Position numbers and translations under genes: made by a program
DNA from: UBA4782 sp034429195
GTDB taxonomy: Bacteria; Chloroflexota; Anaerolineae; Anaerolineales; Anaerolineaceae
Assembly (NCBI GenBank): GCA_034429195.1
Contig: DAOUGQ010000018.1
Location: 248,001-312,000 of the forward strand
Length of the DNA stretch: 64,000 nucleotides
Direction of reading: 5' to 3'
Part shown: in pieces, positions 26,490-35,317 of the stretch
How the letters are laid out: every line of letters begins with the position of its first letter
Position numbering within the stretch: the first letter of the stretch is position 1
Notes under the pieces: model-generated
Told to the model about the DNA's origin: nothing
Seen by the model: only the letters and a program-made list of their open reading frames with translations
Databases searched by the model: none

Positions 26490-27566
26490 TTATTTCTCAG
26501 TTATACGAATAATCTGTCCTCTACTATTTATTTCCAATTCCCATTCACTACCTATCTGGCATTGGTTGAATTCATTGTATGAATTTGTTTGATAATCAAG
26601 TTTTCCTTGAGATGTCTGAAAACTGCAAATATACGACTCTGTTCTATTACCTTCTTGTTGCCCACTATCGAGAGACAGGTCTGGCCAATATGGATCAAGG
26701 TCATTTCCATTTACTACCGCTGTGTCGATCACGGACCATTCATAGTCCGTATAGGTACAGTAATCCATATACACTTCATAAACACAATCAACAACTTCTT
26801 CACCAACGCCACTTCCTGTGTCAACAACGTAGGGTGTGCCACATACTTCTACCGAACCTTCAACAGGAGCATCCTCTGTATGATGGTATTCTTTAGTGCA
26901 GGTACCAAGATCAGCGCTCTGTGGAATATTATCCAGCCAATCGGATTTTTCAGTCTGAACCAATCCGAGAATTGCGATTGAGCGTTCCCAATGAACTGAA
27001 TTGACTGTTCCTGAAATGGTCTCTGTTTTCCCACCACCATCAGAAAATATCACGATAGAGAGAAAAATACAAATTGCAACCCCTGCAATGATCCCTATAA
27101 TGATCCATAATGGATTGACTTTCTTGATTGGTAAAGCTGGGGCAACCTGGGCTAATTTTTCCAATGGAGCACCACATTTTGAACAAGTTTGATTTGTCTC
27201 GGGATTTGGTGTCTTGCAATTAGGGCATAACCGTTGAGGAACTTCTGCTGTTTGAACGGCACCTAATACTGTACCTGTCTGGCGCTTTTTACCACTGGAC
27301 AAATCTGCTCCACATTGAATACATTTTTTTGTATCTGCAGGATTGCGTGCACCACAATACGCACAATGAATATCTGCGCCTTTTTTTGCGGCTTCAATGA
27401 CTTTTTCATCAGTAATTTCATGGTCCTGCTCTGTTTTTTGAAATGCGACGTCATCAGGTTGTGGTTTTCCACAGCCCTGGCAGGTTCTTTGAGTCCCCAG
27501 GTTTTTTACTCCACAGGAAGGACAGTACCAGACAAGATTTACATAGCCTACTGTTTTTCTAACCAT
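26490..27566 (-). CDS. Membrane protein with three N-terminal double zinc ribbons
   Basis: 358 residues. Six CxxC half-sites form three ribbons: CPSC/CQGC (about 14-35), CAYC/CIQC (about 68-86) and CPNC/CSKC (about 113-133). A single membrane helix (PLWIIIGIIAGVAICIFL...) follows at about 155-175, then an outside domain of about 180 residues containing conserved aromatic and Cys residues (VHWERSIAIL, EEVVDCVYEVYMDYCTYTDYEW). Zinc ribbons would lie in the cytoplasm and the C-terminal domain outside. Function unknown. GGTAGG precedes the ATG. Confidence 0.82.
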   Translation of the reverse strand: MVRKTVGYVNLVWYCPSCGVKNLGTQRTCQGCGKPQPDDVAFQKTEQDHEITDEKVIEAAKKGADIHCAYCGARNPADTKKCIQCGADLSSGKKRQTGTVLGAVQTAEVPQRLCPNCKTPNPETNQTCSKCGAPLEKLAQVAPALPIKKVNPLWIIIGIIAGVAICIFLSIVIFSDGGGKTETISGTVNSVHWERSIAILGLVQTEKSDWLDNIPQSADLGTCTKEYHHTEDAPVEGSVEVCGTPYVVDTGSGVGEEVVDCVYEVYMDYCTYTDYEWSVIDTAVVNGNDLDPYWPDLSLDSGQQEGNRTESYICSFQTSQGKLDYQTNSYNEFNQCQIGSEWELEINSRGQIIRITEK

Positions 27567-27589
27567 ATTAACCTACCAAATCCAATCGT

Positions 27590-28135
27590 TTATCTCAGGC
27601 AGAAAACTGTATTATTTTTTCTTACCTGTAAATAGGGGATTTTTAAAGTACCCAAAGAAGGCATGATTGGACAACTAATTTCAGCATCATATACTGAGGT
27701 ATATATCTCTTTCGTTGCATCCAAGAATTTTGCTAATGTCGAGATTGTGGAAATTCGTAAATAACCATTACAGAAAAAAGTTCCAATACCCATCGTGACC
27801 GGTATCATACTCCGGTTTGGTTCAGTCACATCATAATCAACAGGGTCTTGTGCAGGGGGAAGCATGTGGTATGCAAGGATATATTCCGCTGGGATATTGG
27901 TTTCCTTAAATGCAACTGGTTTTGGTTGTCCACCTGCGGTAGTGATCAAACCTTTTGCATCTAATAACCTCATATAATCCGGAGCAGCCTGTCCTCTCAA
28001 CCAGGTACTTAAACGTACACCTTGCTTTGTAATGACGGTTCCCCAATAAATTCCGTGGGTAATATAAACCATCATTTGTGTTGCTTTTTCATCTTCCGCT
28101 ATTTCAAATCTTGCAGTGATATCTTCCCCTGCCAT
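27590..28135 (-). CDS. Conserved-looking protein of unknown function
   Basis: 181 residues, soluble, no signal peptide or membrane helix. The segment MVYITHGIYWGTVITKQGVRLSTWLRGQAAPDYMRLLDAK suggests a short beta-barrel followed by a helix, and FCNGYLRISTISTLAKFLDATKEIY lies near the C-terminus. I do not recognise the family. It sits between the zinc-ribbon membrane protein and an epimerase, 19 bases after the latter, all on the minus strand, so it may be co-transcribed with both. AGGGG lies about seven bases upstream of the ATG. Confidence 0.75.
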   Translation of the reverse strand: MAGEDITARFEIAEDEKATQMMVYITHGIYWGTVITKQGVRLSTWLRGQAAPDYMRLLDAKGLITTAGGQPKPVAFKETNIPAEYILAYHMLPPAQDPVDYDVTEPNRSMIPVTMGIGTFFCNGYLRISTISTLAKFLDATKEIYTSVYDAEISCPIMPSLGTLKIPYLQVRKNNTVFCLR

Positions 28136-28154
28136 CGCTCACCCCTTCTCATAT

Positions 28155-29171
28155 TTATGAGTATCGTTTGCAGATCGTTGGAAAGAGATAATCATTGAAT
28201 GCTTTTTCCTGATCAAAATCAGGCTTCCAATTCCAATCTGTACAGGCAGCGCTATCATCCAACCATGCAGGCCATGAATCAACAATCGCTTGCCGGCTGA
28301 TATGCGGTTTATAAGTAATTTCAGCTTTTGGAAATGCAGATTTTACAATGCTGGAAATCTCATCAGCAGTTGGGCTAAAACTCGTAATGTTATACACAAG
28401 TCTTGATAGTTTTTCTTGAGGTACTGATTCGAGCATAAGAAGAGCTTTAATGGCATCCGGCATCGCCATGAAAGGCAAGCGGGTGTCAGGTCGAACAAAA
28501 CAGTCATAAGGCAATCCCTGTGCAGCATGATGGATCATTTCTGGTGCATAATCACTCGTTCCTCCAGTAGGAACTGTAACTGCACTGATCAGCCCAGGGA
28601 ATCGGATAGACCGAAAATCTATTGTATGGCTTGCTCTATCAGCAGCAAGTTGACGGTAATGGTATTGGTAGTATCTCCCAAGATGTTCACAATACAATTT
28701 GTTAATGCCATACATTGTTATTGGCTGCAGCCATTGATCTTCCTGAATTTTTCCAGCAGCATCTTTTACTTTCAGGTTGGGTAAACCATAAGCTGCAATT
28801 GAACTAGGGTAGATAAATTTGACGGATTTACCCTGCCATTGTGATTGTTCAACAGCAAGCCGAAGCAAGTTGAGTGTACCTTCGACATTCACTTTATGGG
28901 CAGTTTCAGGGTTGTATTCTGCTTTGGTGGATAAAATTGATGCTAAATGGAATATTGTGCGGATCTCAAATTCCGCTATCAGACGTCCTAATAACAAATT
29001 ATCCAGAATGTCTCCCTGGATTGTACGTGCACAATATTGAGCAATTTCACTATCAATTGGTTGGACGTCAACAGCAACAATAGCTAGATTTCCTTGTTGC
29101 CCAAGATGAGCAATTAGACCATGACCCATCTCGCCATTTGCGCCCGTGATAAGAATCACTTCTTTTCGCAT
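28155..29171 (-). CDS. NAD-dependent epimerase/dehydratase, L-threonine 3-dehydrogenase-like
   Basis: 338 residues of the extended short-chain dehydrogenase family. NAD-binding TGANGEMGHGL at 7-17, the FHLASILSTKAEYNPE segment, YGINKLYCE with catalytic Tyr and Lys, and RFPGLISAVTVPTGGTSDYA. The last two regions resemble the epimerase-type L-threonine 3-dehydrogenase more than sugar epimerases. If correct it makes 2-amino-3-ketobutyrate from threonine; no adjacent kbl gene supports this. AAGGAG precedes the ATG. Confidence 0.75.
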   Translation of the reverse strand: MRKEVILITGANGEMGHGLIAHLGQQGNLAIVAVDVQPIDSEIAQYCARTIQGDILDNLLLGRLIAEFEIRTIFHLASILSTKAEYNPETAHKVNVEGTLNLLRLAVEQSQWQGKSVKFIYPSSIAAYGLPNLKVKDAAGKIQEDQWLQPITMYGINKLYCEHLGRYYQYHYRQLAADRASHTIDFRSIRFPGLISAVTVPTGGTSDYAPEMIHHAAQGLPYDCFVRPDTRLPFMAMPDAIKALLMLESVPQEKLSRLVYNITSFSPTADEISSIVKSAFPKAEITYKPHISRQAIVDSWPAWLDDSAACTDWNWKPDFDQEKAFNDYLFPTICKRYS

Positions 29172-29253
29172 GAAATCTCCTTAGACTTATGGTTGGGATT
29201 GATCTTACATCTAGAAATATTATATAGAAAATTCATAAGTAGAATTCTCGAAA

Positions 29254-29284
29254 AATTACCTCCCTATAAAAAAGGGAGGTAATT
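29254..29284 (-). terminator. Intrinsic terminator after the TPR membrane protein gene
   Basis: A perfect 12-bp stem (29254-29265 with 29273-29284) with a 7-base loop; on the minus strand the stem ends in AATT followed by TTTC. It lies eight bases after the stop of the 29292-30491 gene. Confidence 0.8.
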
Positions 29285-29291
29285 CATATTG

Positions 29292-30491
29292 CTATGGTGT
29301 AGTGGATGTCTCGACAGGAGGTTCTGTTGGAGCCACAGTACTTTCCAAAGTAGGCGTCTCAGTTATGTAAGATGAAGTAGGAGTGAAAGGAGCAAGCGTC
29401 GCTGTTGGTGGTTCACATTGTAACTGCACATATGTTGCGGTAGGACCTAATTTAGGATCGTCAGCGATGCTTAATGCGATCCTGTATTGATCACGGGCTG
29501 AACAATAATCTTCGGAAGCCAAGAATTGATCTCCATATTGGATCAAGGCGTATCGATATCGTTCTGCAGCAGTCCAGCCATCTGCATCCACCATATTTGG
29601 AGCAGCAGGATAGATTTGACTGAAATATGTGACAACTTTTTCCCAATCTACTTTCCAAAAACTTGCACCTTGAATATATGCTCGTGCCCAGGAGCGGTAA
29701 CCTTCTGCTTCTTTGTCGAGTGGGCCAAACCTTTCAACCAGGGTAAGATCATAGATGCCACCTTCAAGGTTACCCTCTACAACAATTTTATTGATCCCAC
29801 GACCTCGTATTGCAATGTAGTACATACCATCCACATCGACTGGACGAAATGTGAGGTCTGCAGTGCGTAAGGCTTCAATGGTGATAATAGCATTAACCCA
29901 ATCACCAGCTCGAAGGTAGTTTTGTGCAACATTAAAAAGTTCTTCTGAAGGGCGTGTATCTTTCGTGGGAGTTGGTGCGATGGTCTCTGTAGGCAGTGGA
30001 AGAGTGGGTGTTTTCTCTTGGGCGATTAGCATCATGACCTGGGTTAGTTTTTCCATTGCACCAGGAAAATTTGAATCAATTTGCAAAACATATTCAAAAC
30101 GTTGTTTTGCAATTTCATACCGACCTGCTTCCAAATCTGCAACACCAAGCTCAAACTGCTTTGTTGCCTCGATCGCATTCTGTTCTTCTGCAGCAGCTTT
30201 GCGAGAATTATAAGCTGCCTGATATCCTATGAATCCGCCAATTACAGTCAGGATAATAACCAAAACGAAACCTAAAAGGATGATCCATCCTTTCTTGGGT
30301 TTTGTTTTCTTTCCTTCCTTATCAGTATTGGATGGAGGTGTACCAGTGAACTGATCATCAGGAGGCAATCTGGTTGGGATTTGCACTGTTATATCTTCAT
30401 CAGTATCAGGTTCTATGTTAACCGGCAATGTTTTTTCATCTGAAATATCAGAAAAATCAGATGATGAATTTGTATCGTCTGTATAGTTCAT
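29292..30491 (-). CDS. Single-pass membrane protein with TPR-like outer domain
   Basis: 399 residues. An acidic, disordered N-terminal segment (1-60) leads to a lysine-rich stop-transfer and a membrane helix at about 70-93 (GWIILLGFVLVIILTVIGGFIGY). The external part has TPR-like units (QFELGVADLEAGRYEIAKQRFEYVLQIDSNFPGA; FNVAQNYLRAGDWVNAIITIEAL; RYRYALIQYGDQFLASEDYCSARDQYRIAL) and ends in a Thr/Pro-rich tail. Probably an envelope scaffold. The TATAAT box six bases before the ATG implies a leaderless message. Confidence 0.8.
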   Translation of the reverse strand: MNYTDDTNSSSDFSDISDEKTLPVNIEPDTDEDITVQIPTRLPPDDQFTGTPPSNTDKEGKKTKPKKGWIILLGFVLVIILTVIGGFIGYQAAYNSRKAAAEEQNAIEATKQFELGVADLEAGRYEIAKQRFEYVLQIDSNFPGAMEKLTQVMMLIAQEKTPTLPLPTETIAPTPTKDTRPSEELFNVAQNYLRAGDWVNAIITIEALRTADLTFRPVDVDGMYYIAIRGRGINKIVVEGNLEGGIYDLTLVERFGPLDKEAEGYRSWARAYIQGASFWKVDWEKVVTYFSQIYPAAPNMVDADGWTAAERYRYALIQYGDQFLASEDYCSARDQYRIALSIADDPKLGPTATYVQLQCEPPTATLAPFTPTSSYITETPTLESTVAPTEPPVETSTTP

Positions 30492-30497
30492 GCGCCT

Positions 30498-30503
30498 ATT
30501 ATA
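30498..30503 (-). promoter_or_regulatory. -10 box six bases from start codon (leaderless mRNA)
   Basis: Minus-strand TATAAT is separated from the ATG of the TPR membrane protein by only AGGCGC. Transcription would begin at or next to the A of ATG, and there is no ribosome-binding sequence. Confidence 0.5.
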
Positions 30504-30518
30504 CCTTATCCAAAATTG

Positions 30519-32141
30519 CTAGAGGTGTAAAACGAACTTGATTTCTTTCCAAACTACAGGAATAAAGAAAATCACGCCTGCAATCAGGCTGAAACCACCA
30601 GAAATTAAAGGATGGAGAGTTGTTTTTTGAGCCAGGAATAGAACCCCATAACTTGCCAATGCACCAAGAAGACCTGCTACCAGTGCTTTTAATAAAACGA
30701 TCTGTACAGGAAATTTTATTGCGACTGGTGAAATGGAAATATTATCTTCATTCAGTGGGGTTGGTTTATTACGAGAGAAAATCTTACGGTATTTACCTAA
30801 CCAGGAACTCTCCTGTTGGGAAAGCATGAATAACAAGAAGATCGCCTGCGTTGAAAAAGCAATTGCATCCGTAAGGCTGATGCCCGTAGCACCCATTGAT
30901 TTAAAAAGCAGGCTGCCCAGACTAATGTATACAAGGATATTGATTAAGGCAGCCAAAAGAGGCAAACGTGCATTCTGTTGTGCATAAAAAGAACGAGAAG
31001 CTACTTCGAGCAGGCAATGACCTGTTAACCCTACCAGATATCCCCTTGTTACGTTCATAAGAAGCATGGCACTTTTATCATCAAACCCAAATACCACTGG
31101 GAGAAGAGGCTGCAATCCTATGCCTAAAACAAAAGCAACTGGGATCGTCAACCCGATCAGAATATTCACAGCAGTTTGAATATTTTTTCGATATTCATCA
31201 TTTTGACCTTTGGCAAGCAATTCAGCCAATGTAGGGAGCAATGCTGTGCCAATTGCAGTGCCGATCAGGGTTTCTGGTACCTGCTGGATCATCCATCCAT
31301 ATGCGAGCGCAGTTACTGCGCCTGATTCAAGACGTGAAGCCAGATTATCACGGACGATGAATATCAGTTGGATTAATAACATAGTGATCACGCGAGGACC
31401 CAGTAAGGATAGTACTTTTTTGACAGAATTGTCGCGCAATCCCAGGCTGAACGACCAATGGAATTTATACTTGATCAATCCCGGTACCTGGATGAGCAGG
31501 TGAAGAGCAGAACCCAGGATAACTCCATAGACCAGGCCATCCACCCCAAGACCAAGAGCAGGTAACTGAAATCCTGCAATCTGATAGGGTTCAATGGGAG
31601 AGAGGATTAATGCTCCAAATATCTGTCCGAGATTGTAAAGCAATGGTGCAAGTGCGGGTAAAAAGAAATGCTGGTTGGCTTGCAGCCCTGCCATAACAAG
31701 CCCACTGATGGAAAAGATGAGGGTGGCAATAAGGTTCAGTCTCATCAGGTGGATGACCAGAACCTGCTGTTCAGATGTGAATCCAGGCGCAATACCAAGA
31801 TCCCAACCCACCAGATTATCAGCAAGAAGGGCAATGATAATGGATAGGACTGCAGTCACGAGAAATGCCAGGTTGGCGATACGGGAGAATAACAGCCAGG
31901 CAGCTGTTTTCCCTTTTTCCGTTAAAACAGCCGTGAGAACTGGAATAAAGGCCACCGCCAGTGCGCCGCCGGAGATCAATGCAAATAACAGGTCGGGGAG
32001 GTTGTTTGCGGCGTTAAATGCATCCAACGCTGCGGACAAGCCAAATTGCCTAGCGATGATGACCTGACGTAATAAAGCCAGAGCTTTATCTACAGCAAAG
32101 AAAACTGCAAGCATGATGGTAACGCGGGTCAATCGGCTCAT
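30519..32141 (-). CDS. murJ: Lipid II flippase MurJ
   Basis: 540 residues, with about 14 membrane segments as expected for MurJ/MviN. The N-terminal MLAVFFAVDKALALLRQVIIARQFG and the ALDAFNAANNLPDLLFALISGGAL segment are conserved family regions that contain the first helices and the cavity Arg. It moves lipid-linked peptidoglycan precursor to the outer face of the cytoplasmic membrane. The gene lies between tRNA-Glu and the TPR protein. No clear ribosome-binding site; a TATAAT box ends 12 bases from the ATG. Confidence 0.93.
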   Translation of the reverse strand: MSRLTRVTIMLAVFFAVDKALALLRQVIIARQFGLSAALDAFNAANNLPDLLFALISGGALAVAFIPVLTAVLTEKGKTAAWLLFSRIANLAFLVTAVLSIIIALLADNLVGWDLGIAPGFTSEQQVLVIHLMRLNLIATLIFSISGLVMAGLQANQHFFLPALAPLLYNLGQIFGALILSPIEPYQIAGFQLPALGLGVDGLVYGVILGSALHLLIQVPGLIKYKFHWSFSLGLRDNSVKKVLSLLGPRVITMLLIQLIFIVRDNLASRLESGAVTALAYGWMIQQVPETLIGTAIGTALLPTLAELLAKGQNDEYRKNIQTAVNILIGLTIPVAFVLGIGLQPLLPVVFGFDDKSAMLLMNVTRGYLVGLTGHCLLEVASRSFYAQQNARLPLLAALINILVYISLGSLLFKSMGATGISLTDAIAFSTQAIFLLFMLSQQESSWLGKYRKIFSRNKPTPLNEDNISISPVAIKFPVQIVLLKALVAGLLGALASYGVLFLAQKTTLHPLISGGFSLIAGVIFFIPVVWKEIKFVLHL

Positions 32142-32152
32142 AATATTTTTTG

Positions 32153-32158
32153 ATTATA
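32153..32158 (-). promoter_or_regulatory. -10 box close to murJ start
   Basis: Minus-strand TATAAT with 11 bases before the murJ ATG; the predicted leader is only four or five bases. It follows directly on the tRNA-Glu terminator, so murJ would have its own promoter. Confidence 0.45.
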
Positions 32159-32165
32159 ACGTAAA

Positions 32166-32194
32166 AAGACATCCCCATTTGGTAGGGATGTCTT
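32166..32194 (-). terminator. Intrinsic terminator of tRNA-Glu
   Basis: A perfect 10-bp stem (AAGACATCCC at 32166-32175 with 32185-32194) and 9-base loop, followed on the minus strand by TTTTACG. It begins one base after the tRNA 3' end. Confidence 0.85.
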
Positions 32195-32195
32195 A

Positions 32196-32268
32196 TGCCT
32201 CCACAGAGATTCGAACTCTGGTTTTAGCCTTGAAAGGGCTGCGTCCTGGTCCCCTAGACGATGGAGGC
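32196..32268 (-). tRNA. tRNA-Glu (anticodon UUC)
   Basis: 73 bases. Acceptor stem GCCTCCA pairs with TGGAGGC over seven bases, D-arm GTCTAGGGGACCAGGAC, anticodon loop CTTTCAA with anticodon TTC, and T-arm CAGAG-TTCGAAT-CTCTG. The anticodon stem has one apparent C-A mismatch at its outer pair. The 3' CCA is not encoded (A73 is followed by TAAG), so it must be added by nucleotidyltransferase. A good promoter and a terminator flank it. Confidence 0.97.
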
Positions 32269-32276
32269 GCCGCAAT

Positions 32277-32305
32277 ATTCTAACAGACGTTATCTCACGG
32301 GTCAA
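32277..32305 (-). promoter_or_regulatory. Promoter of tRNA-Glu
   Basis: Minus-strand TTGACC (32300-32305), 17-base spacer, TAGAAT (32277-32282), ending eight bases before the mature tRNA 5' end. Confidence 0.6.
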
Positions 32306-32350
32306 GAAATTGGTAGGTAAAATGTGAAAATTCGTCAGTTAATTAAATGG

Positions 32351-32806
32351 TTAGTTACTTTTATAAAGCCAATCTTCATCAATTTTTTTCCAGGAAATCA
32401 GCTCTTCAGGATTGAACCATAACGCGATCTCTTTTTCTGCATTTTCAACCGAATCTGAAGCATGAGTCAGGTTGCGGCTGACTGTCATGGCGAAATCATG
32501 CCGGATGGTACCTGGAGCTGCCTCAGTGGGTTTAGTTGAGCCCATCGTCTGGCGAATTGCAGCAACAGCATCTGCACCTTCCCAGACCATCGCCATAACA
32601 GGTGCAGAAGTGATGTAGTTGATCAATCCGGTATAAAAAGGTTTCCCTTTATGAATGGCATAATGGGTTTCTGCCAATTTACTATCCACCTGTAAGAACT
32701 TTGCTGCAACCAGCTTTAACCCTCGTTGCTCAAACCGCTTAATGATTTCACCGATCAACCCGCGTTGAACACCATCGGGTTTGATCAGCACCAATGAACG
32801 CTCCAA
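32351..32806 (-). CDS. ndk: Nucleoside diphosphate kinase
   Basis: 151 residues when started at the TTG that follows GGAGG by five bases; this gives MERSLVLIKPDGVQRG, the standard family N-terminus. The phosphohistidine is in NLTHASDS (usually NxxHGSDS, so the following Gly is Ala here), and KPDGVQRG, TSAPVMAMVWEG and GSTKPTEAAPGTIR are the other conserved regions. It exchanges terminal phosphates between NTPs and NDPs. It lies 17 bases downstream of the large TPR gene. Confidence 0.94.
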   Translation of the reverse strand: MERSLVLIKPDGVQRGLIGEIIKRFEQRGLKLVAAKFLQVDSKLAETHYAIHKGKPFYTGLINYITSAPVMAMVWEGADAVAAIRQTMGSTKPTEAAPGTIRHDFAMTVSRNLTHASDSVENAEKEIALWFNPEELISWKKIDEDWLYKSN

Positions 32807-32823
32807 AGTGACCTCCAAAAAAA

Positions 32824-35220
32824 TTATTTGAGAATTTCCTCAGCCTTCGTATAGGCATCAATTGCCTGCTGGATCTGGTTATTCTTGAAATACGCATCAC
32901 CAAGCATTTGCCATAACTGAACATCTTCAGGGTGATCTTGCGTAAGCTGCGAAAGAGAGTCTATCACAACTTCGAGGTTTTGCTTTTGTTGGATCTGAAT
33001 TGAGTTCTTTTGTAAAATATCTTCAAGAGTCTCAGGTTGGATGACTGGTTCAGGTTCAACAAAGGTCAGGGGTTCAGCAATAGTCTCGGGAATCTCTTCT
33101 TCCGTAGCAAATTGCGATTCAGGAATATTGATCTCTTTGGTTACTTCTTCAACTTCTGTTGTTTCTGTAACTTCTGTTAATTCCTGTGAAGGCAATTCCT
33201 GCAATTCTTCTTTTATTGGTTCTTCTATTTTTGCTTCCTGCGTTTCTTCGAAACCTTTCAGCCAATCTGGTAGATCCAGAGTGGTGGATTCACCTGCAAC
33301 TTCTTCTGAAATGACTGTCTCATCAAGCATATTGCCAGTGACATTTTCCTGTGTTTCTTCCACATTTTCAAAGATTATTGGTTCTTCTTCAGTAATAGGT
33401 TCAACGGGTTCATGAAATGCAGGGATATCTTCTTCTGATGCTTCAAGCTCTCTGCGGAATAATTGATCAATACTTTCACCCTGAGCTTCTGATGAAAAAA
33501 TTGTCTCGTTTGTTTCTGTCACAGGATGGAATTCGCCTTCTCCAGAGGCAGGTTCCGAGGCTGTTGGTTGGGTTAATTCAAGATTAAGTGGCTCAGTAAT
33601 GGGTTCTTGTTCAGTTTCAGATGAGGAAAGAGTTTCAGAAGAGGAAGTAGCTGCAGAATCTGTAACCGTTTCTTGAATCCATCCCGGTATGGTTTCTGGT
33701 GGTATGGAAGAAGGTGTCTTTTGTGTGACATCCAAAGATTCTTCGTCTTCCAAAGCTGCGCGTAGCCAATCAGGAAGTTCATCGTTTGGACTTTTTTCGA
33801 TATTCTCTTGTTCTGACACCAATTCATGAATGGGAGTTTTTGTTTCTGTTGGAGGAATTTCTTGTGTAGTCTCTTCCTCACTCATATCTGCAGGAATTTT
33901 ATCTGTAGATGCGACCGATTTCAGCCAATCGGGTATTTCACTTTCTTCTGATGCTGTAATTAATGGTTCATCCAGCGATCCGGGTTCTAAAAAGTCAAAA
34001 GTTTCGTCTGGAGTCTCCTGCAATGGTTCGATTTTCCCAGTACCAGCCGATTTCTCTTCGATAGGTGCCATAGATTTTAACCAGTCAGGCAATTCTGCAG
34101 GAGCAATCTCTTCAGATTCTTCCGTAGAGGATTCAAATGGTGCAGTTATAGGTTCTTCTGATTTTCCAGTTTGCCAGCCAGCACTGCTCATCCACTCAGG
34201 CATGATATTATCAGGTTCGATTGAACTTTCAGGAGTTGCTTCTTCTGATGGTAACTCTTCTATCAAAAAGTTCTCAGGTGAGGGGATCTCGTCTTTTTCA
34301 AACGTAGCTATAGATTCTTGTTCTACATTCATAAAAGAGTCTTCAGAAAGTATGGGGTTAATTGGTTCTTCAAATTGGATAGCTTCAGGTGAAGGAGTAT
34401 TGGAAGCTTCAGCTTCTGGGTATCTTGCCTCGTAGAATCCTTTTTCTTCTTCACGCCATTCTAATTTTTCAATCAGAACAGAATTGTCAGGAACCTGCTC
34501 GATTGTTGGAATGCTTGCAGAAATGAACTCGTAATAGGGATCCAGTTCAACTAATTTCTTCCGGGAAGCTGCAGCTTCATCGACACTAATGAGAGCGGTG
34601 TTTGCGATTAATATTCGATGTGATTCCATACAAAAAGGTAGTGAATCAAGCATTTTCTTTGCCAATTCTACTGCCTCAACTTTCAAACCTGCGAGATTTA
34701 ATGCACGTGCAAGAACAACTTGCAAGTCCATTCTGGTCGGGTCTTCAGCAAGCGCAGCACGAGCTTCAGCAATTGCTTGAGTAAATAAATTTCCTCGCAG
34801 ATACATGCGTACCAGAGCACCTCTGGTAAGCCGAATTTTTGCTGGTTCAATGCCTTCTTTTCGACCAATCAACCGCTTTAGTTCATCTTGAACTGCGCTA
34901 TTGGAAGGTTGAATATCAAAAGCGCGCTCCATATGCCAGATTGCAGCATCAATATTGTTTTCATTCTCTCTTACGATGCTCATACCAATATGGGTAATGA
35001 AATCATCAGGGGAAACTGAAAGGATACGCTGTAGAATATCCAATGCATCCGGATATTTCTGGGCTTCGAGATATGCCTTTGCAAGCAGACGATATGTGTC
35101 CAGATGTTTGGGATATGTAATCAGGATATGCCGACAATGTGCGATGGCTTCTTCGATCTGATTATTGTCGATCTGGCTTTCAATTTCGCGATTATATGCG
35201 CGCAAAGATAGATTGCTCAT
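32824..35220 (-). CDS. Large TPR protein with disordered acidic core and repeated P-x-W motifs
   Basis: 798 residues from the ATG preceded by AGAGG. Residues 1 to about 240 form TPR units (YRLLAKAYLEAQKYPDALDIL; TQAIAEARAALAEDPTRMDLQ). About 240-720 is a low-complexity Glu/Ser/Thr/Pro segment with six copies of a motif [LI]P[DEG]W[LMI]: LPDWLKSMAP, IPDWLKSVAS, LPDWLRAALE, IPGWIQETV, LPDWLKGFEE and MPEWMSSAG. A last TPR unit closes the protein (LWQMLGDAYFKNNQIQQAIDAYTKAEEIL). No signal or membrane helix. It looks like a cytoplasmic scaffold whose motifs could dock a shared partner; partner unknown. Confidence 0.82.
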   Translation of the reverse strand: MSNLSLRAYNREIESQIDNNQIEEAIAHCRHILITYPKHLDTYRLLAKAYLEAQKYPDALDILQRILSVSPDDFITHIGMSIVRENENNIDAAIWHMERAFDIQPSNSAVQDELKRLIGRKEGIEPAKIRLTRGALVRMYLRGNLFTQAIAEARAALAEDPTRMDLQVVLARALNLAGLKVEAVELAKKMLDSLPFCMESHRILIANTALISVDEAAASRKKLVELDPYYEFISASIPTIEQVPDNSVLIEKLEWREEEKGFYEARYPEAEASNTPSPEAIQFEEPINPILSEDSFMNVEQESIATFEKDEIPSPENFLIEELPSEEATPESSIEPDNIMPEWMSSAGWQTGKSEEPITAPFESSTEESEEIAPAELPDWLKSMAPIEEKSAGTGKIEPLQETPDETFDFLEPGSLDEPLITASEESEIPDWLKSVASTDKIPADMSEEETTQEIPPTETKTPIHELVSEQENIEKSPNDELPDWLRAALEDEESLDVTQKTPSSIPPETIPGWIQETVTDSAATSSSETLSSSETEQEPITEPLNLELTQPTASEPASGEGEFHPVTETNETIFSSEAQGESIDQLFRRELEASEEDIPAFHEPVEPITEEEPIIFENVEETQENVTGNMLDETVISEEVAGESTTLDLPDWLKGFEETQEAKIEEPIKEELQELPSQELTEVTETTEVEEVTKEINIPESQFATEEEIPETIAEPLTFVEPEPVIQPETLEDILQKNSIQIQQKQNLEVVIDSLSQLTQDHPEDVQLWQMLGDAYFKNNQIQQAIDAYTKAEEILK

Positions 35221-35281
35221 ATGCACCTCTCATCATTAGTATGCACCAAATATTACAGGAATGCAAGAGAAATGCCAGAAT

Positions 35282-35314
35282 AAAGAAACGACCATGAATT
35301 ATGGTCGTTTCTTT
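35282..35314 (-). terminator. Intrinsic terminator after the sigma factor gene
   Basis: A perfect 14-bp stem (35282-35295 with 35301-35314) and 5-base loop, placed three bases after the stop of rpoD on the minus strand; the stem itself ends in TTTCTTT, followed by ATTCT. Confidence 0.8.
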
Positions 35315-35317
35315 TTA

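Noticed and set aside
33830..34435. A 201-codon Ser-rich plus-strand frame.
   Set aside because: It mirrors the low-complexity Glu/Ser coding of the TPR protein on the minus strand and has no independent support.
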